The notes beneath the pieces are model-generated. The model ran no database searches. It was not told where the DNA came from and saw only the letters and a program-made list of their open reading frames with translations. DNA of 64,000 bases from Schlesneria sphaerica (lineage in GTDB: Bacteria; Planctomycetota; Planctomycetia; Planctomycetales; Planctomycetaceae): contig NZ_CP172346.1 of NCBI RefSeq assembly GCF_044336245.1, positions 2,418,001 to 2,482,000 of the forward strand, written 5' to 3'. This document shows, in pieces, positions 18,225-27,344 of the stretch (positions are counted from its first letter, which is position 1; the number at the start of each line of letters is the position of its first letter). Both the position numbers and the translations under genes were made by a program.

Positions 18225-19439
18225 TCACGTCAACAGCCATCGACCGAGGTTGAAATAGCAGAGCAGCGTGACCACGTCGCTCAGCGCGAGAGCGATGGGT
18301 CCCGAGGCCAGTTGCGGATCCCGGCGGAACAGGCGCAAGACGTAGGGGATTGCGAGTCCCACTCCTGCGGAGGTCACCACTCCACCGACAATCCCCAGAA
18401 AGAGACTGACGGCAACAACCAGATTTCCCTTCCAGATCAACGCCACGGCCCCGACCGTCAGACCGCAGGCCACCCCCAGCAGAAGCCCTACCAGCAGTTC
18501 CAGTCCGACCAGTCGAATAAACGTCGTCCACTTCGGGGGGTGTGCATGCAGCGCCTGCAGAGCCAGACTGACCGACTGAATACTGACGCTCTCGGCCAGC
18601 GCGGTCACGAGTGCAATAAATGGGGCCACGACAACCAATGTCGAAACATCGTCATACGCATCAGCGATCAGCGCCGACAGCATTCCGCCAAGGACGTTAC
18701 ACAGCAACCAGGGGAACCGCCCCATGAAGGCCAGTCGCGCGTTTCCCTGAGCGGCTTCCGAAAGATGAACCCCGATCAGCTGGAACAGGTCATCGCTATC
18801 CTGCCGCCGTTCAATCTCACGGATTTCTTCCGTGTAGAGATCGACGTCTACAACTCCAACGACCTTCTGCTCAGCGTCGACGACAGGAAAGGCCAGCAAT
18901 TTATGTTGAGTAAAGAACTCGCACGCCTCGAGCACACTGGCGGTGGAAGGAATGGCCACTGTATGAGGCGACATGACGGCACCGATTGTGGTCTCGGGTG
19001 AGCTCAGCAGCAGCTTCCGTGTCGTGACCACTCCCTGCAGACGATGCTGGTCGTCGACGACGTAGAAATAAATGATGCGTCCCACGTCCTGCCGTGATCG
19101 AATCAACTCCAGCGATGCCGCAATCGTCTGATCCATTCGCAACAGCGTCGAGGCGGGACGCATATGCAAAGTGACGGGGTCATTCAGCACGTCTTTGACA
19201 TGGCTGAACTGTTTTCCGTTCTCATTCGAGCAAACCGACGTTGCGTTCTCCTCGACTGCCGGTGTCGGCTGCGGATTGATACCCGCGACATTTGCAGAGG
19301 TCGTTTCGTCGGCAGAGGCGGGACTCACCGACGTTACGTCAGATTTTATTTCCGCAGCGAGGCCTGCCGATTCCGCAGGACGAGCCGACTCGGGGAGGTC
19401 GGTCGGGGTGAATTCTTCTGGCGACTTGGCTCCCGTCAT
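18225..19439 (-). CDS. MgtE-like divalent cation transporter with CBS pair
   Basis: A 404-aa protein. The first 85 residues are Ala/Ser/Thr/Glu-rich and probably disordered. A CBS-domain pair follows (about 90-215; RIIYFYVVDDQHRLQGVVTT and LLAFPVVDAEQKVVGVVDVD), then five hydrophobic helices (about 235-404) ending in GPIALALSDVVTLLCYFNLG, a conserved element of the MgtE channel domain with its pore-lining Asp. MgtE proteins move Mg2+ under control of CBS-bound Mg2+. The usual N-terminal superhelical MgtE_N domain is missing. The start ATG overlaps the stop of a short upstream ORF by ATGA. Confidence 0.85.
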   Translation of the reverse strand: MTGAKSPEEFTPTDLPESARPAESAGLAAEIKSDVTSVSPASADETTSANVAGINPQPTPAVEENATSVCSNENGKQFSHVKDVLNDPVTLHMRPASTLLRMDQTIAASLELIRSRQDVGRIIYFYVVDDQHRLQGVVTTRKLLLSSPETTIGAVMSPHTVAIPSTASVLEACEFFTQHKLLAFPVVDAEQKVVGVVDVDLYTEEIREIERRQDSDDLFQLIGVHLSEAAQGNARLAFMGRFPWLLCNVLGGMLSALIADAYDDVSTLVVVAPFIALVTALAESVSIQSVSLALQALHAHPPKWTTFIRLVGLELLVGLLLGVACGLTVGAVALIWKGNLVVAVSLFLGIVGGVVTSAGVGLAIPYVLRLFRRDPQLASGPIALALSDVVTLLCYFNLGRWLLT

Positions 19440-19729
19440 TGGCAGTCCTCCAATCTTTCGGTCCTTGTTGGAATGAACTTCATCATGAGCGCAATCGCTG
19501 AGATCTCACCTCCGGAGACGGAAACAAGGAAATGCAGCACACACTCGACAGGGTGATGGTTTACTTGAAGCAGGAATCCGGCCGCGGCGCGATTCGCGAA
19601 TTCAGCGATCCGATTTGGCCAGTCAACCAGGCAATACTTCAATGCGATTTGACTTTGGGCGTTCGCATGATATGGACTGTCCAGTTCAAGTGGTAGGGAG
19701 GATTTCCAGACTTGTGGTAACGACCTCAA
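19436..19729 (-). CDS. Small ORF overlapping the MgtE start (doubtful)
   Basis: A 97-codon ORF whose TGA overlaps the ATG of the MgtE-like gene (ATGA), a layout typical of translational coupling. The sequence (for example NRAAAGFLLQVNHHPVECVL) contains no domain I recognise. The overlap is the main argument for it; a chance ORF remains quite possible. Confidence 0.25.
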   Translation of the reverse strand: MRSLPQVWKSSLPLELDSPYHANAQSQIALKYCLVDWPNRIAEFANRAAAGFLLQVNHHPVECVLHFLVSVSGGEISAIALMMKFIPTRTERLEDCQ

Positions 19730-19894
19730 CGCTTTGCCGGGAGATCGCGCATCCCGTGCTCCCTATCGAGAACTTACGCGCTCTGTCCCGTCATCGTCTC
19801 GTGGCAGGAATGAACGAGCAGTAGTGACGAACCTTTGCAATTCGTAAGATGCGACCATCGGCAGCGAGCCGGATTTGATCACCAGTGAGATTTC

Positions 19895-20848
19895 ATGATG
19901 CGCGCTGTAGTTCTGAGCGAACGGGGTTTGGAAGTCGTGGATCGTCCGATCCCATCGCCGCAAAAGGGTGAGGTTCTCGTCCGGGTCATCAAAGCCGGCC
20001 TGTGTGAGACCGACCTGCAACTGGTCCAAGGCTACATGGGCTATCAGGGGATTCTCGGCCACGAGTTTGTCGGGATTGCCGAATCGGGACGGTTTCAGGG
20101 ACAGCGGGTCGTGGGTGAAATCAATTGTGCTTGCGGCGAGTGTGAAACCTGCCAACAAGGGATCCCGACACATTGCCCGCACCGCAGCGTGCTGGGAATC
20201 TTGAACCATGATGGTGCCTTCGCCGAATATGTCGCCGTCCCCGAGCATAATCTGCATCTCGTCCCAGAGAGTGTTTCCACCGAACACGCGGTCTTTGTTG
20301 AACCTCTCGCCGCCGCCTTTCAGATTCTCGATCAGATTTCCGTGAACCAAAGCCATACCGTCATCGTTCTCGGCGATGGACGATTAGGAAATCTCTGCTC
20401 GCAGGTGCTTGCCCAGACCGGCTGCCGATTGACCACCGTCGGAAAGCATCCGCAAAAGCTGAAGCTTCTGTCCGATCATGGGATCCCCACGGCGATCGTC
20501 AGTGAAATCGAAATGGCCCGGCAGGCCGACTTCGTCGTCGACTGCACCGGTTCGGCGACGGGGTTCGAGACAGCACTCAAGCTGTTGAAACCTCGTGGCA
20601 CACTGGTGCTGAAAACGACAGTGGCAGGAACCCAGCAACTCTCGCTTGCTCCATTAGTCATTGATGAAATCACGGTTGTTGGATCGCGATGTGGTCCGTT
20701 TCCCCCTGCGATCCGAGCCCTCGCTGAACAGCGGATCGATGTCGAATCGCTCATCGATGCCACCTATCCACTAAACGAATCGCTCGCCGCTTTTGAACGA
20801 GCACGCACCCGCCCCACACTGAAACTGCTGCTCGACCCCTCAAAGTAA
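19895..20848 (+). CDS. Zinc-dependent medium-chain dehydrogenase
   Basis: A 317-aa MDR-family NAD(P)-dependent alcohol/polyol dehydrogenase. Catalytic-zinc ligands are C37 (GLCETD) and H56-E57 (GHEFVG). The structural-zinc cysteines are in CACGECETCQQGIPTHC (80, 83, 86 and 94). The Rossmann motif is VLGDGRLG (about 153-160). The protein is shorter than the usual 340-350 residues, mainly in the cofactor half. The substrate cannot be deduced; sorbitol- and threonine-dehydrogenase-like members are the nearest types. The start is the first of two tandem ATGs (19895/19898). The broken DUF2306 gene follows 26 bp later on the same strand. Confidence 0.85.
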   Translation: MMRAVVLSERGLEVVDRPIPSPQKGEVLVRVIKAGLCETDLQLVQGYMGYQGILGHEFVGIAESGRFQGQRVVGEINCACGECETCQQGIPTHCPHRSVLGILNHDGAFAEYVAVPEHNLHLVPESVSTEHAVFVEPLAAAFQILDQISVNQSHTVIVLGDGRLGNLCSQVLAQTGCRLTTVGKHPQKLKLLSDHGIPTAIVSEIEMARQADFVVDCTGSATGFETALKLLKPRGTLVLKTTVAGTQQLSLAPLVIDEITVVGSRCGPFPPAIRALAEQRIDVESLIDATYPLNESLAAFERARTRPTLKLLLDPSK

Positions 20849-20874
20849 CGTGGTGCAGCACCGACGGGGATGGA

Positions 20875-21612
20875 ATGGCCTCAGGCGAGACTGCAATGAA
20901 AGACGCCCTACCTGAATCCCGCGGATTGTCACCTACCGCGAGGACCTCGCTACCAACCGCGACACCGCGCCCCCCGTTCCATCTGCGACGAGTTCTGCCC
21001 TTCCTGGCGTTGGTGCTTTTCGTCCGCGTCACGGTCGGTATTCTGCTCAATTATCCCGATTACTTTCCCCCCAACTTCGATTCTGATTTTCTGCTGGGTC
21101 GTCAGTCCTACTTCTTCGGCAGCTACGAATAGGCCTTCTATGCGCATCTGATTTCTGGCCCGGTGACACTGATCCTTGGACTGATCCTTGGACTGATCCT
21201 CATCAGCGACCGGTTCCGCAGGCGCTGGCCGAAATGGCATCGCATGCTCGGAAGAATCCAGTGTCTGTTCATCCTGCTCGTTCTCACCCCGAGTGGATTA
21301 TGGATGGCGCAGTACGTTGACTTGGGCCCGGTCCCCGCAGCGGGCTTTTCCGTTCTGGCACTGCTGACCGGACTGTCCGCCGCGATGGGATGGCGATCCG
21401 CCGTCCAGCGCAGGTTTGTATCGCATGGAAGGTGGATGTCGCGTTGTTTTCTGCTGCTCTGTTCTGCGATCGTCCTGAGAGTCGTGGCCGGTTTCGCTTC
21501 GCTCGTTCGTTACGAACAGGAGTGGATCTATGTTTCGTCGGCATGGACAAGCTGGCTGATCCCACTCGCCCTGTACGAACTCTTCCCATGGAAACGATCG
21601 ATGAAGGGGTGA
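20875..21612 (+). pseudogene. DUF2306 membrane protein interrupted by one amber codon
   Basis: The frame reads from 20875 (or ATG 20896) to a TAG at 21130-21132, then stays open in the same frame to the stop at 21612. The two halves form one DUF2306-type protein. The N-terminal part has a first membrane helix (LPFLALVLFVRVTVGILL) and ends QSYFFGSYE. The second part starts AFYAHLISGPVTLILG and continues with WHRMLGRI and HGRWMSRCFLLLCSAIVLR. In the family a Trp often stands between the acidic residue and AFYAH, so TGG to TAG by one transition is the simplest explanation. No frameshift is needed. Readthrough or a sequencing error are alternatives. A 12-bp tandem duplication makes LILGLILGLILIS. 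Confidence 0.8.
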
Positions 21613-21665
21613 TGCGAACAGGACAGCGAAACAGGTCGGCCGTATGGGCGAGTGCCGAACCCAGC

Positions 21666-22361
21666 TTAGAACTCACCGATGCGTTCTCCCCCGCTGACAC
21701 TGATGAGGCCTTGTAGAGTCTCAAACGGCATATTGATACTGACCAGCCTCACAGAGCCATCCGCGAAAAGGACATGGCCACCTCCCACGTGTGAAACCTT
21801 CGCCGAGTTCCACACTGACTGCAGTAACCGTTCGTCTGCGTCGGATGGCGAAATCCAACTCACAGATTCACTGAGGGGTACCTCAACAACCAGAACTGTA
21901 TCCGATGTGCCGTCAGTAATGGCTTTGATTCCACACGATTCGGCGCGCCGTAGAGCACTCGTCGGTGTCACCACCGCCAGATACGTTGTCGAAGCCTCTT
22001 TTGATGATACGAATGGGCACATGTAGGCGCCGACAGCCGTTTGACGCGCCGCTGCGTTGACAGGGTCGTTCCATGGCTTGGAGAGGTCGATCGACTCGTA
22101 GAGTTCCTGCTGATCGAGGTAGGGTAAAATCAGCGTACGCCAACTATGCAGAGGTCGCCCATCGCCATCCACGGTGTACGCGGGTGGGAAGGTGAAGTAG
22201 GTGTCATGGTATTTGTGGAGTGCAAGCGCAATCTGTTTGTGATTATTCCTGCATACAGTTCGACGTCCGGCTTCGCGTCCACGTGAGACGTCCGGTAACA
22301 TCGAAATCGCAAAGAGGCTCACGACGGCCAGAACGAGTAGCATCGGCCAATGTTTGAGCAT
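21666..22361 (-). CDS. Short DUF1559 protein, tandem copy 3
   Basis: A 231-aa protein, last in transcription order of three tandem paralogues. An N-terminal membrane helix (MLLVLAVVSLFAISML) is followed by GRRTVCRNNHKQIALALHKYHD, FPPAYTVDGDGRPLHSWRTL, LPYLDQQELY and a C-terminal GGGHVLFADGSVRL: the DUF1559 core ending in its H-x(n)-DG motif. Unlike standard members it has no GFTLIE-type prepilin cleavage site. The start at 22361 is chosen for AGAAGGAA 8 bases upstream and because the length then matches the paralogues. DUF1559 proteins are pseudopilin-like and hugely expanded in planctomycetes; their function is not known. Confidence 0.88.
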   Translation of the reverse strand: MLKHWPMLLVLAVVSLFAISMLPDVSRGREAGRRTVCRNNHKQIALALHKYHDTYFTFPPAYTVDGDGRPLHSWRTLILPYLDQQELYESIDLSKPWNDPVNAAARQTAVGAYMCPFVSSKEASTTYLAVVTPTSALRRAESCGIKAITDGTSDTVLVVEVPLSESVSWISPSDADERLLQSVWNSAKVSHVGGGHVLFADGSVRLVSINMPFETLQGLISVSGGERIGEF

Positions 22362-22476
22362 TCTGATTTCCTTCTGAAAGTCCATTCTCTGATGTCGACA
22401 CGCAGGCCGGGTTGCCATGCGACGTCGATCGTCGCTACCCCATAGCCTCAATGAGGTAGGTCGTGAACTGGATGGC

Positions 22477-23175
22477 TCAGAAATCTCTGACGATTTCTTT
22501 CCCATCCACAGTCACCAAAGCGCGAACCTGATCGTACGGCGTCTTGTTTTCCAGGAGTCGAACAGAGCCATCTACAAGTGCAATGTGTCCTCCTTTGTTA
22601 TGGGGCGTTTTTTTGGTCTGTACCAACTCCCGCACGACCTTTTCATCCGCATCCACCGGTGACATCCAGTGAACGGCTTGGTCGGATGGAACTTCAATCA
22701 CGATCAACGTCGTGGCCATCCCATCCGTAACATCCCCGAGCGAGCAGGACTGTCCAGGCCGCATGACGCTGTATGGAGTCACCACTGCCAGATAGGTCGT
22801 ATTTGTCAACTTTTCTACGGGGGCAGATGGGCATCGATAGACCGGCGCGGGTGTTTCACACGCTTCGGCGTTGACTGGGTCGTTCCATGGCTTGGAGAGA
22901 TCAATCTTGTCGTAGAGTGGTTGTTGATCAAGGTAGGGGAGAAGCAGCGTCCGCCAGCTGTGCAGCGGATTCCCATCCTTATCCACCGTGTACGCAGGAG
23001 GAAATGAGTTGTACTTGTCGTGGTAGTTGTACAGAGCCAGGCCGATTGCCTTCAGATTGTTCTTGCAATGTGTTCGTCGCGAAGGTTCCCTACTTCCGCG
23101 AGTCGCTGGCCATAGCACCACTACGACAAGTCCAATAACAAGCGTCGCTACAACGTATTCAAGAAACCTGCTCAT
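22477..23175 (-). CDS. Short DUF1559 protein, tandem copy 2
   Basis: A 232-aa paralogue of its two neighbours: membrane helix VVATLVIGLVVVVLWPATRG, then SRRTHCKNNLKAIGLALYNYHD, FPPAYTVDKDGNPLHSWRTL, LPYLDQQPLYDKIDLSKPWND and the closing GGHIALVDGSVRLLENK. It lacks a prepilin leader. Conserved stretches such as TTYLAVVTP and the SCSLGDVTDG segment line up with the other two copies, supporting local gene duplication. Gaps of 115 and 63 bp to the neighbours allow one transcript. Confidence 0.88.
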   Translation of the reverse strand: MSRFLEYVVATLVIGLVVVVLWPATRGSREPSRRTHCKNNLKAIGLALYNYHDKYNSFPPAYTVDKDGNPLHSWRTLLLPYLDQQPLYDKIDLSKPWNDPVNAEACETPAPVYRCPSAPVEKLTNTTYLAVVTPYSVMRPGQSCSLGDVTDGMATTLIVIEVPSDQAVHWMSPVDADEKVVRELVQTKKTPHNKGGHIALVDGSVRLLENKTPYDQVRALVTVDGKEIVRDF

Positions 23176-23238
23176 GCTGGCTTTTCTCCAGATCTCACCA
23201 ATTGTTCAATCAGCTCCGTTTTTTCAGCGTTAAACGCA

Positions 23239-23934
23239 TCAGAAACCGTCGGCCGCATCGCGACCACTTACCGTCACTAACGCGCGAAGCTGATCGTAGG
23301 GAGTCTTGTAATCGAGGTTCCGAACCGAGCTATCCACTAGCAAGATACCAGGCCCCTTGGCAGAAGGTGACTTTGTGGTGCTTGCCAGCTTGCGTAATGT
23401 TTCATCGTCGGCGTCGACCGGAGAGATCCAGTCCCCCATCTGGTCAGTCGGGACTTCAATGAGCATCAGAGTCATCGAAGCCCCATCGGTGACATCTTCA
23501 AGTTTGCACGACTGCACCGGCCGTAGCACGCTTTCAGGGGTCACCATTGCCAGGAAGGGAGTACGGGTTGAATCTTCAGCCCCCCACGGGCTTTGATACA
23601 CACGGACGGCGGTTTTGCGGGCTGGTTCGTTCGCGGCGTCGTTCCAGGGTTTTGCGAGATCGATCGAGTCGTAAAGCTTCTGCTCGTCGAGATAGGGCAG
23701 AATCAGTGTCCGCCAACTGTGTAGCGGACTCCCATCGGCATCCACTGTGTATGCCGGTGGGAAGACGCCGTAAGTCCCCTGGTAATTGTGCAGGGCCAAT
23801 CCAAGTTGTTTCAAGCGACAGTGACTTTGGCTTTGACGAGCGGCCTGTCGTGCGGCTTGAACAGCGGGGATCAGCATGGCAGCCAGACCGGATAAGACCA
23901 GCAAAACCACTCCGACGATCTTGAGCCGCTTCAT
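23239..23934 (-). CDS. Short DUF1559 protein, tandem copy 1
   Basis: A 231-aa protein, first in transcription order of the array. N-terminal membrane helix VGVVLLVLSGLAAMLIPAVQ followed by AARQAARQSQSHCRLKQLGL, which retains the PAVQAAR-like pilin spine of ordinary DUF1559 proteins, but GFTLIE is absent. FPPAYTVDADGSPLHSWRTL and LLVDSSVRNLDYKTP match the paralogues; the usual DG of the C-terminal motif is DS here. The start at 23934 is supported by GGAAATTATC just upstream. Confidence 0.87.
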   Translation of the reverse strand: MKRLKIVGVVLLVLSGLAAMLIPAVQAARQAARQSQSHCRLKQLGLALHNYQGTYGVFPPAYTVDADGSPLHSWRTLILPYLDEQKLYDSIDLAKPWNDAANEPARKTAVRVYQSPWGAEDSTRTPFLAMVTPESVLRPVQSCKLEDVTDGASMTLMLIEVPTDQMGDWISPVDADDETLRKLASTTKSPSAKGPGILLVDSSVRNLDYKTPYDQLRALVTVSGRDAADGF

Positions 23935-24322
23935 GATAATTTCCTGGTGCGGGTCTGGCTCGACTGTCTCTGGATACAGGATTGATCGAAGAGGCTTCAG
24001 ATATCTTCCGACTCGATGCTGACACCGTCAATAGACATTCCGTCTTCGAAATAATCTAATTCGCGAAGGATTCAGACTGGAATTTGTGTTGTGGGTATTT
24101 CCGCAGATTGCGACAGCCAAGTGGCGGAATGGCGGACTGCCGGGAAAAGCCATTCTTGGACTAACCATGTTGGGTTTGCGTGGAACCTGACTCAGGGCGA
24201 TATGTTTCCTGTAGTCGCGTCTCCATCAGGATGCTGACGATTGCATTCGGACGATTGGCCTGACACGATGTGTTATCGAATGGCGACATCGAAGTCCCCC
24301 CTGTAAGACGATCGCTCAACTT
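23935..24322. other. Divergent intergenic region
   Basis: 388 bp between the DUF1559 array (minus) and the ABC operon (plus); it must carry both promoters. Comparatively AT-rich around 24040-24100. No specific operator or structured leader was recognised. Confidence 0.45.
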
Positions 24323-25243
24323 ATGACGGTGCTGATCGACCTCGTAGAAATCACGAAGTACTATGGCCGATTTCGGGCATTGGATCGTGTTTCGCTGCAG
24401 ATTCAGGCGGGGATCACCGGCCTGCTGGGTCCGAACGGTGCTGGCAAGACCACACTGATCAAGGTGCTGCTGGGACTGGTTCGCACGACCAGTGGCCACG
24501 GACGCTTTCTCGACTTCGAACTTGGACGCCAGTCGCGCCAGATACGCGGTCTCGTCGGTTACATGCCGGAAGATGATTGCTTCCTGTACGGCATGACGGG
24601 GATCGAGAGTGTGCAGTTTGTCGCCCAGCTTTCGCAGATCCCGGCCATCGAAGCCTTGCGACGGGCCCACGAAACGCTCGACTTCTGCGGTCTGGCGCAG
24701 GAGCGTTACCGAACCGTCGAGACGTACTCCACGGGGATGCGGCAGAAACTTCGATTTGCCCAGGCGATCGTTCATGATCCGCCGATCCTCATCCTGGATG
24801 AGCCGACTTCGGGACTCGATCCTGAGGAACGACTGGTGATGCTCAACCGCATCCGACTGCTTGCGAAAAACAAAGGAAAAGGTGTTCTGCTCTGTACTCA
24901 TATTCTTCCTGACGTCCAGTCGATCAGCGATTCTGTCGTGATCCTCGCGGGGGGACGGGTACAAGTTTCCCAGACATTGACGGAGCTGAGTCGCGCAACC
25001 ATTCCCGCACTGGAACTGCGACTCGCCGGTCCCTCTGAGGTGATGGTGGAGCGATTTCGCGAACGGGGCATCGAGGTTACACAACCCGCACATGGGCATC
25101 TCGTACTGAAAGGAAATCCGGACGAACTCACACAGACGGCCTGGCAGGTGGCGACGGAATGCGGCGTGGGAGTTCGATCCATGACCCCCGCGCGCAACAC
25201 TCTGGAAGAAATCTTCCTGAATGCCATACGAGGAGAGTCGTAG
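24323..25243 (+). CDS. ABC transporter ATP-binding protein (first pair)
   Basis: A 306-aa ATPase, first gene of a four-gene operon. Walker A is GPNGAGKTT (about 36-44), the ABC signature is YSTGMRQKLRFAQA and Walker B is ILILDEPTSGLDP, followed by the switch His in CTHIL. The C-terminal 80 residues are the accessory domain seen in ATPases of ABC-2 exporters (CcmA/NatA type). It presumably energises the permease encoded one base after its stop. The transported substrate is unknown. Confidence 0.9.
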   Translation: MTVLIDLVEITKYYGRFRALDRVSLQIQAGITGLLGPNGAGKTTLIKVLLGLVRTTSGHGRFLDFELGRQSRQIRGLVGYMPEDDCFLYGMTGIESVQFVAQLSQIPAIEALRRAHETLDFCGLAQERYRTVETYSTGMRQKLRFAQAIVHDPPILILDEPTSGLDPEERLVMLNRIRLLAKNKGKGVLLCTHILPDVQSISDSVVILAGGRVQVSQTLTELSRATIPALELRLAGPSEVMVERFRERGIEVTQPAHGHLVLKGNPDELTQTAWQVATECGVGVRSMTPARNTLEEIFLNAIRGES

Positions 25244-25244
25244 G

Positions 25245-26339
25245 ATGTCCGCAAGTACCGGCAATGAAGCCCCGACGTCACCTTCACCAGAGGTTGGTGC
25301 CGCCCCCGCGCATCGATCGGGGGTGGGTGCCGGACGGGGAGTCCACCACCTGGGTTACCGAGGGTGGTCGGGCGTCCGGACATCGGGGTGGAGTCGCTGG
25401 ATGGTGATTTCGCAAGTCGGCGTCCAACGGGCCTGGCAGAGTCAATGGCTGAAGCGGATGCTGTTCTTCGCATGGCTGCCTGCGGTCTGGTTTGGGTTTG
25501 GTTTCTTTCTCTGGGAGCAGGCGACGCAATATCCCGAATGGCAGCAGCTTCTGCGGCAGTTGCTGCGCAACTTCCCCCCCTCCCCGCCCATTGACGTGAT
25601 CCAGGAAGCCGTACGGAGCGATGACCTGACGGAAAGTCGTCATCTGTTCTGGGCCGGGTTACTTCAGATGTTCTTTCGTTATCCACAGGCAGTCCTGATG
25701 GTCCTTGTCGTGGGCCTGATCTCTCCACCGCTGATCTCGCAGGACATCCGCTCGCGCGCGTTCCTGCTGTACTTCTCACGCCCCCTCACCCGCAGCGAGT
25801 ACGTGCTGGGGAAGATGGGAAGCCTCTGGACATTCCTCTGCCTCATTTCAGGCGTTCCCGCGCTGGTCCTCTACTTCATCGGAGTCATGTTGTCTCCCAG
25901 CATCAGTGTCGTCTTGACGACCTGGGATCTGCCTCTCCGCATCATCGGTGCTACACTCGTCCTTATTCTTCCGACATCGGCGCTGGCACTTTGTATTTCC
26001 TCCCTGACGAAAGAAAGCCGGTACGCGGGATTCGCCTGGTTCGCCGTCTGGATCCTCGGCTGGTTTACCTATGGGGCCGTGACGTCTGCAGAAGGGTTCA
26101 ACGCTCAACAGGCCGCCCGGCATCAGCAGTTCCCCTTTCCCGAGGCCGAAGTCGCTGTCCCGAGTGAATCCGCCTGGACTCACCTGTCGCTCTATCACAC
26201 CCTGGGTCGCGTCCAGAGCTGGGTGTTCGGCTTTGATCAGTTCGAGGATGTCGTGGCCTCGATCGCAATTCTGGTCCTGTTAACGAGCATCTCTCTCGGC
26301 GTCACGTACTATCGAATTTCGGCACCGATGCGTGTGTAA
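25245..26339 (+). CDS. ABC-2 type permease (first pair)
   Basis: A 364-aa membrane protein starting two bases after the stop of its ATPase, with GAGGAGAG as ribosome binding site. The first 60 residues are Gly/Pro/Ser-rich and cytoplasmic by charge. About six hydrophobic segments follow (for example MLFFAWLPAVWFGFGFFLW and AVLMVLVVGLISPPLI), with the ABC-2 hallmark ISQDIRSRAFLLYFSRPLTR between helices 2 and 3. It forms the membrane part of an exporter or of a membrane-remodelling complex of unknown substrate. Confidence 0.85.
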   Translation: MSASTGNEAPTSPSPEVGAAPAHRSGVGAGRGVHHLGYRGWSGVRTSGWSRWMVISQVGVQRAWQSQWLKRMLFFAWLPAVWFGFGFFLWEQATQYPEWQQLLRQLLRNFPPSPPIDVIQEAVRSDDLTESRHLFWAGLLQMFFRYPQAVLMVLVVGLISPPLISQDIRSRAFLLYFSRPLTRSEYVLGKMGSLWTFLCLISGVPALVLYFIGVMLSPSISVVLTTWDLPLRIIGATLVLILPTSALALCISSLTKESRYAGFAWFAVWILGWFTYGAVTSAEGFNAQQAARHQQFPFPEAEVAVPSESAWTHLSLYHTLGRVQSWVFGFDQFEDVVASIAILVLLTSISLGVTYYRISAPMRV

Positions 26340-26417
26340 GCCGCTGACTGTTGAGGCATCGTCTATCAGCAGCCGTCATGACCCTTTCCACTTGTTCCTG
26401 TTGACGACAACCCGTGT

Positions 26418-27344
26418 ATGATCGAACTTCACAACGTCACAAAACTGTATGGCAAGGTCATCGGAGTCAATGATTTCACGTTGACGCTGGAGCCTGGTGC
26501 CTATGGCCTGCTGGGCCCGAATGGTTCGGGGAAGTCCACCCTGCTGAACCTGATTACGGGCCAGCTCCGTCCCACACTGGGAACTGTCCGGGTGATGGGT
26601 CGTTCCCCCCGCAACAACGTTCAATTGTTCCGTCAGCTCGGTTACTGTCCCGGCGGCGAAGGAATGTACTCAGACGTCTCAGGCTATGAATGGGTCCGTT
26701 ACCTGCAGCAGCTACAGGGGATGTCCGCTCATGCGGCTAAGTCGGCGGCGGAAACATCGCTGGAACTGGTCGGTATGACCTACGCCATGCACCGCCCTAT
26801 TTCCAGCTACTCACGAGGCATGCGGCAGCGGACCAAGCTGGCACAGGCCATCGCGCATGATCCCGAGTTCCTGATTCTGGATGAACCGTTCAACGGCCTG
26901 GACCCGATCGGCCGGCACGAGCTGACGCTGGTTTTAAAGGACTGGATTGGCCAGGGGAAAAGCCTGCTGTTTGCCAGCCACCTGCTTCATGAAATTGAAT
27001 CCATCACCGATTCCTTTCTATTGATCTGCGGCGGTCGCCTGCTCGCATCCGGCACGGCCGAAGAGGTCCATGCCATGATGGTCGGCCTGCCCAACCAGAT
27101 CTCGTTTCAGTGTCCTGAACCGCATCGTCTGGCATCGCGATTCATTGAAGAACGCGTTGCCGATTCCGTCCGCATCACGGGTGATACCCTCGTCATTTCG
27201 ACCAAAACTCCGGACCCAATCTATCAGAACCTGCCGCGCTGGCTTGATGCATGGGGCCTGCAGGTGTTGGAAATGCGGTCGGCGGATGATTCCCTGCAGT
27301 CTTTGTTTAACTCTCTCATGAAGATGCACCGGGGTGAACTCTAA
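26418..27344 (+). CDS. ABC transporter ATP-binding protein (second pair)
   Basis: A 308-aa ATPase with Walker A GPNGSGKSTL (about 36-45), signature YSRGMRQRTKLAQA, Walker B LILDEPFNGLDP and switch SHLLHE. It is a paralogue of the gene at 24323 and also of the ABC-2 exporter class. Its stop codon overlaps the start of the next permease (TAATG), so the two are translationally coupled. Duplicated ATPase/permease pairs in one operon suggest a heteromeric four-subunit exporter; this is inference. Confidence 0.9.
   Translation: MIELHNVTKLYGKVIGVNDFTLTLEPGAYGLLGPNGSGKSTLLNLITGQLRPTLGTVRVMGRSPRNNVQLFRQLGYCPGGEGMYSDVSGYEWVRYLQQLQGMSAHAAKSAAETSLELVGMTYAMHRPISSYSRGMRQRTKLAQAIAHDPEFLILDEPFNGLDPIGRHELTLVLKDWIGQGKSLLFASHLLHEIESITDSFLLICGGRLLASGTAEEVHAMMVGLPNQISFQCPEPHRLASRFIEERVADSVRITGDTLVISTKTPDPIYQNLPRWLDAWGLQVLEMRSADDSLQSLFNSLMKMHRGEL

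Noticed and set aside
21130..21132. Recoding of TAG as pyrrolysine in the DUF2306 gene
   Set aside because: No pyrrolysine machinery is seen, and a single TGG to TAG transition explains the stop more simply.
24161..25264. A 367-codon minus-strand frame opposite the first ABC ATPase
   Set aside because: An antisense shadow of a gene with full Walker and signature motifs; no features of its own.
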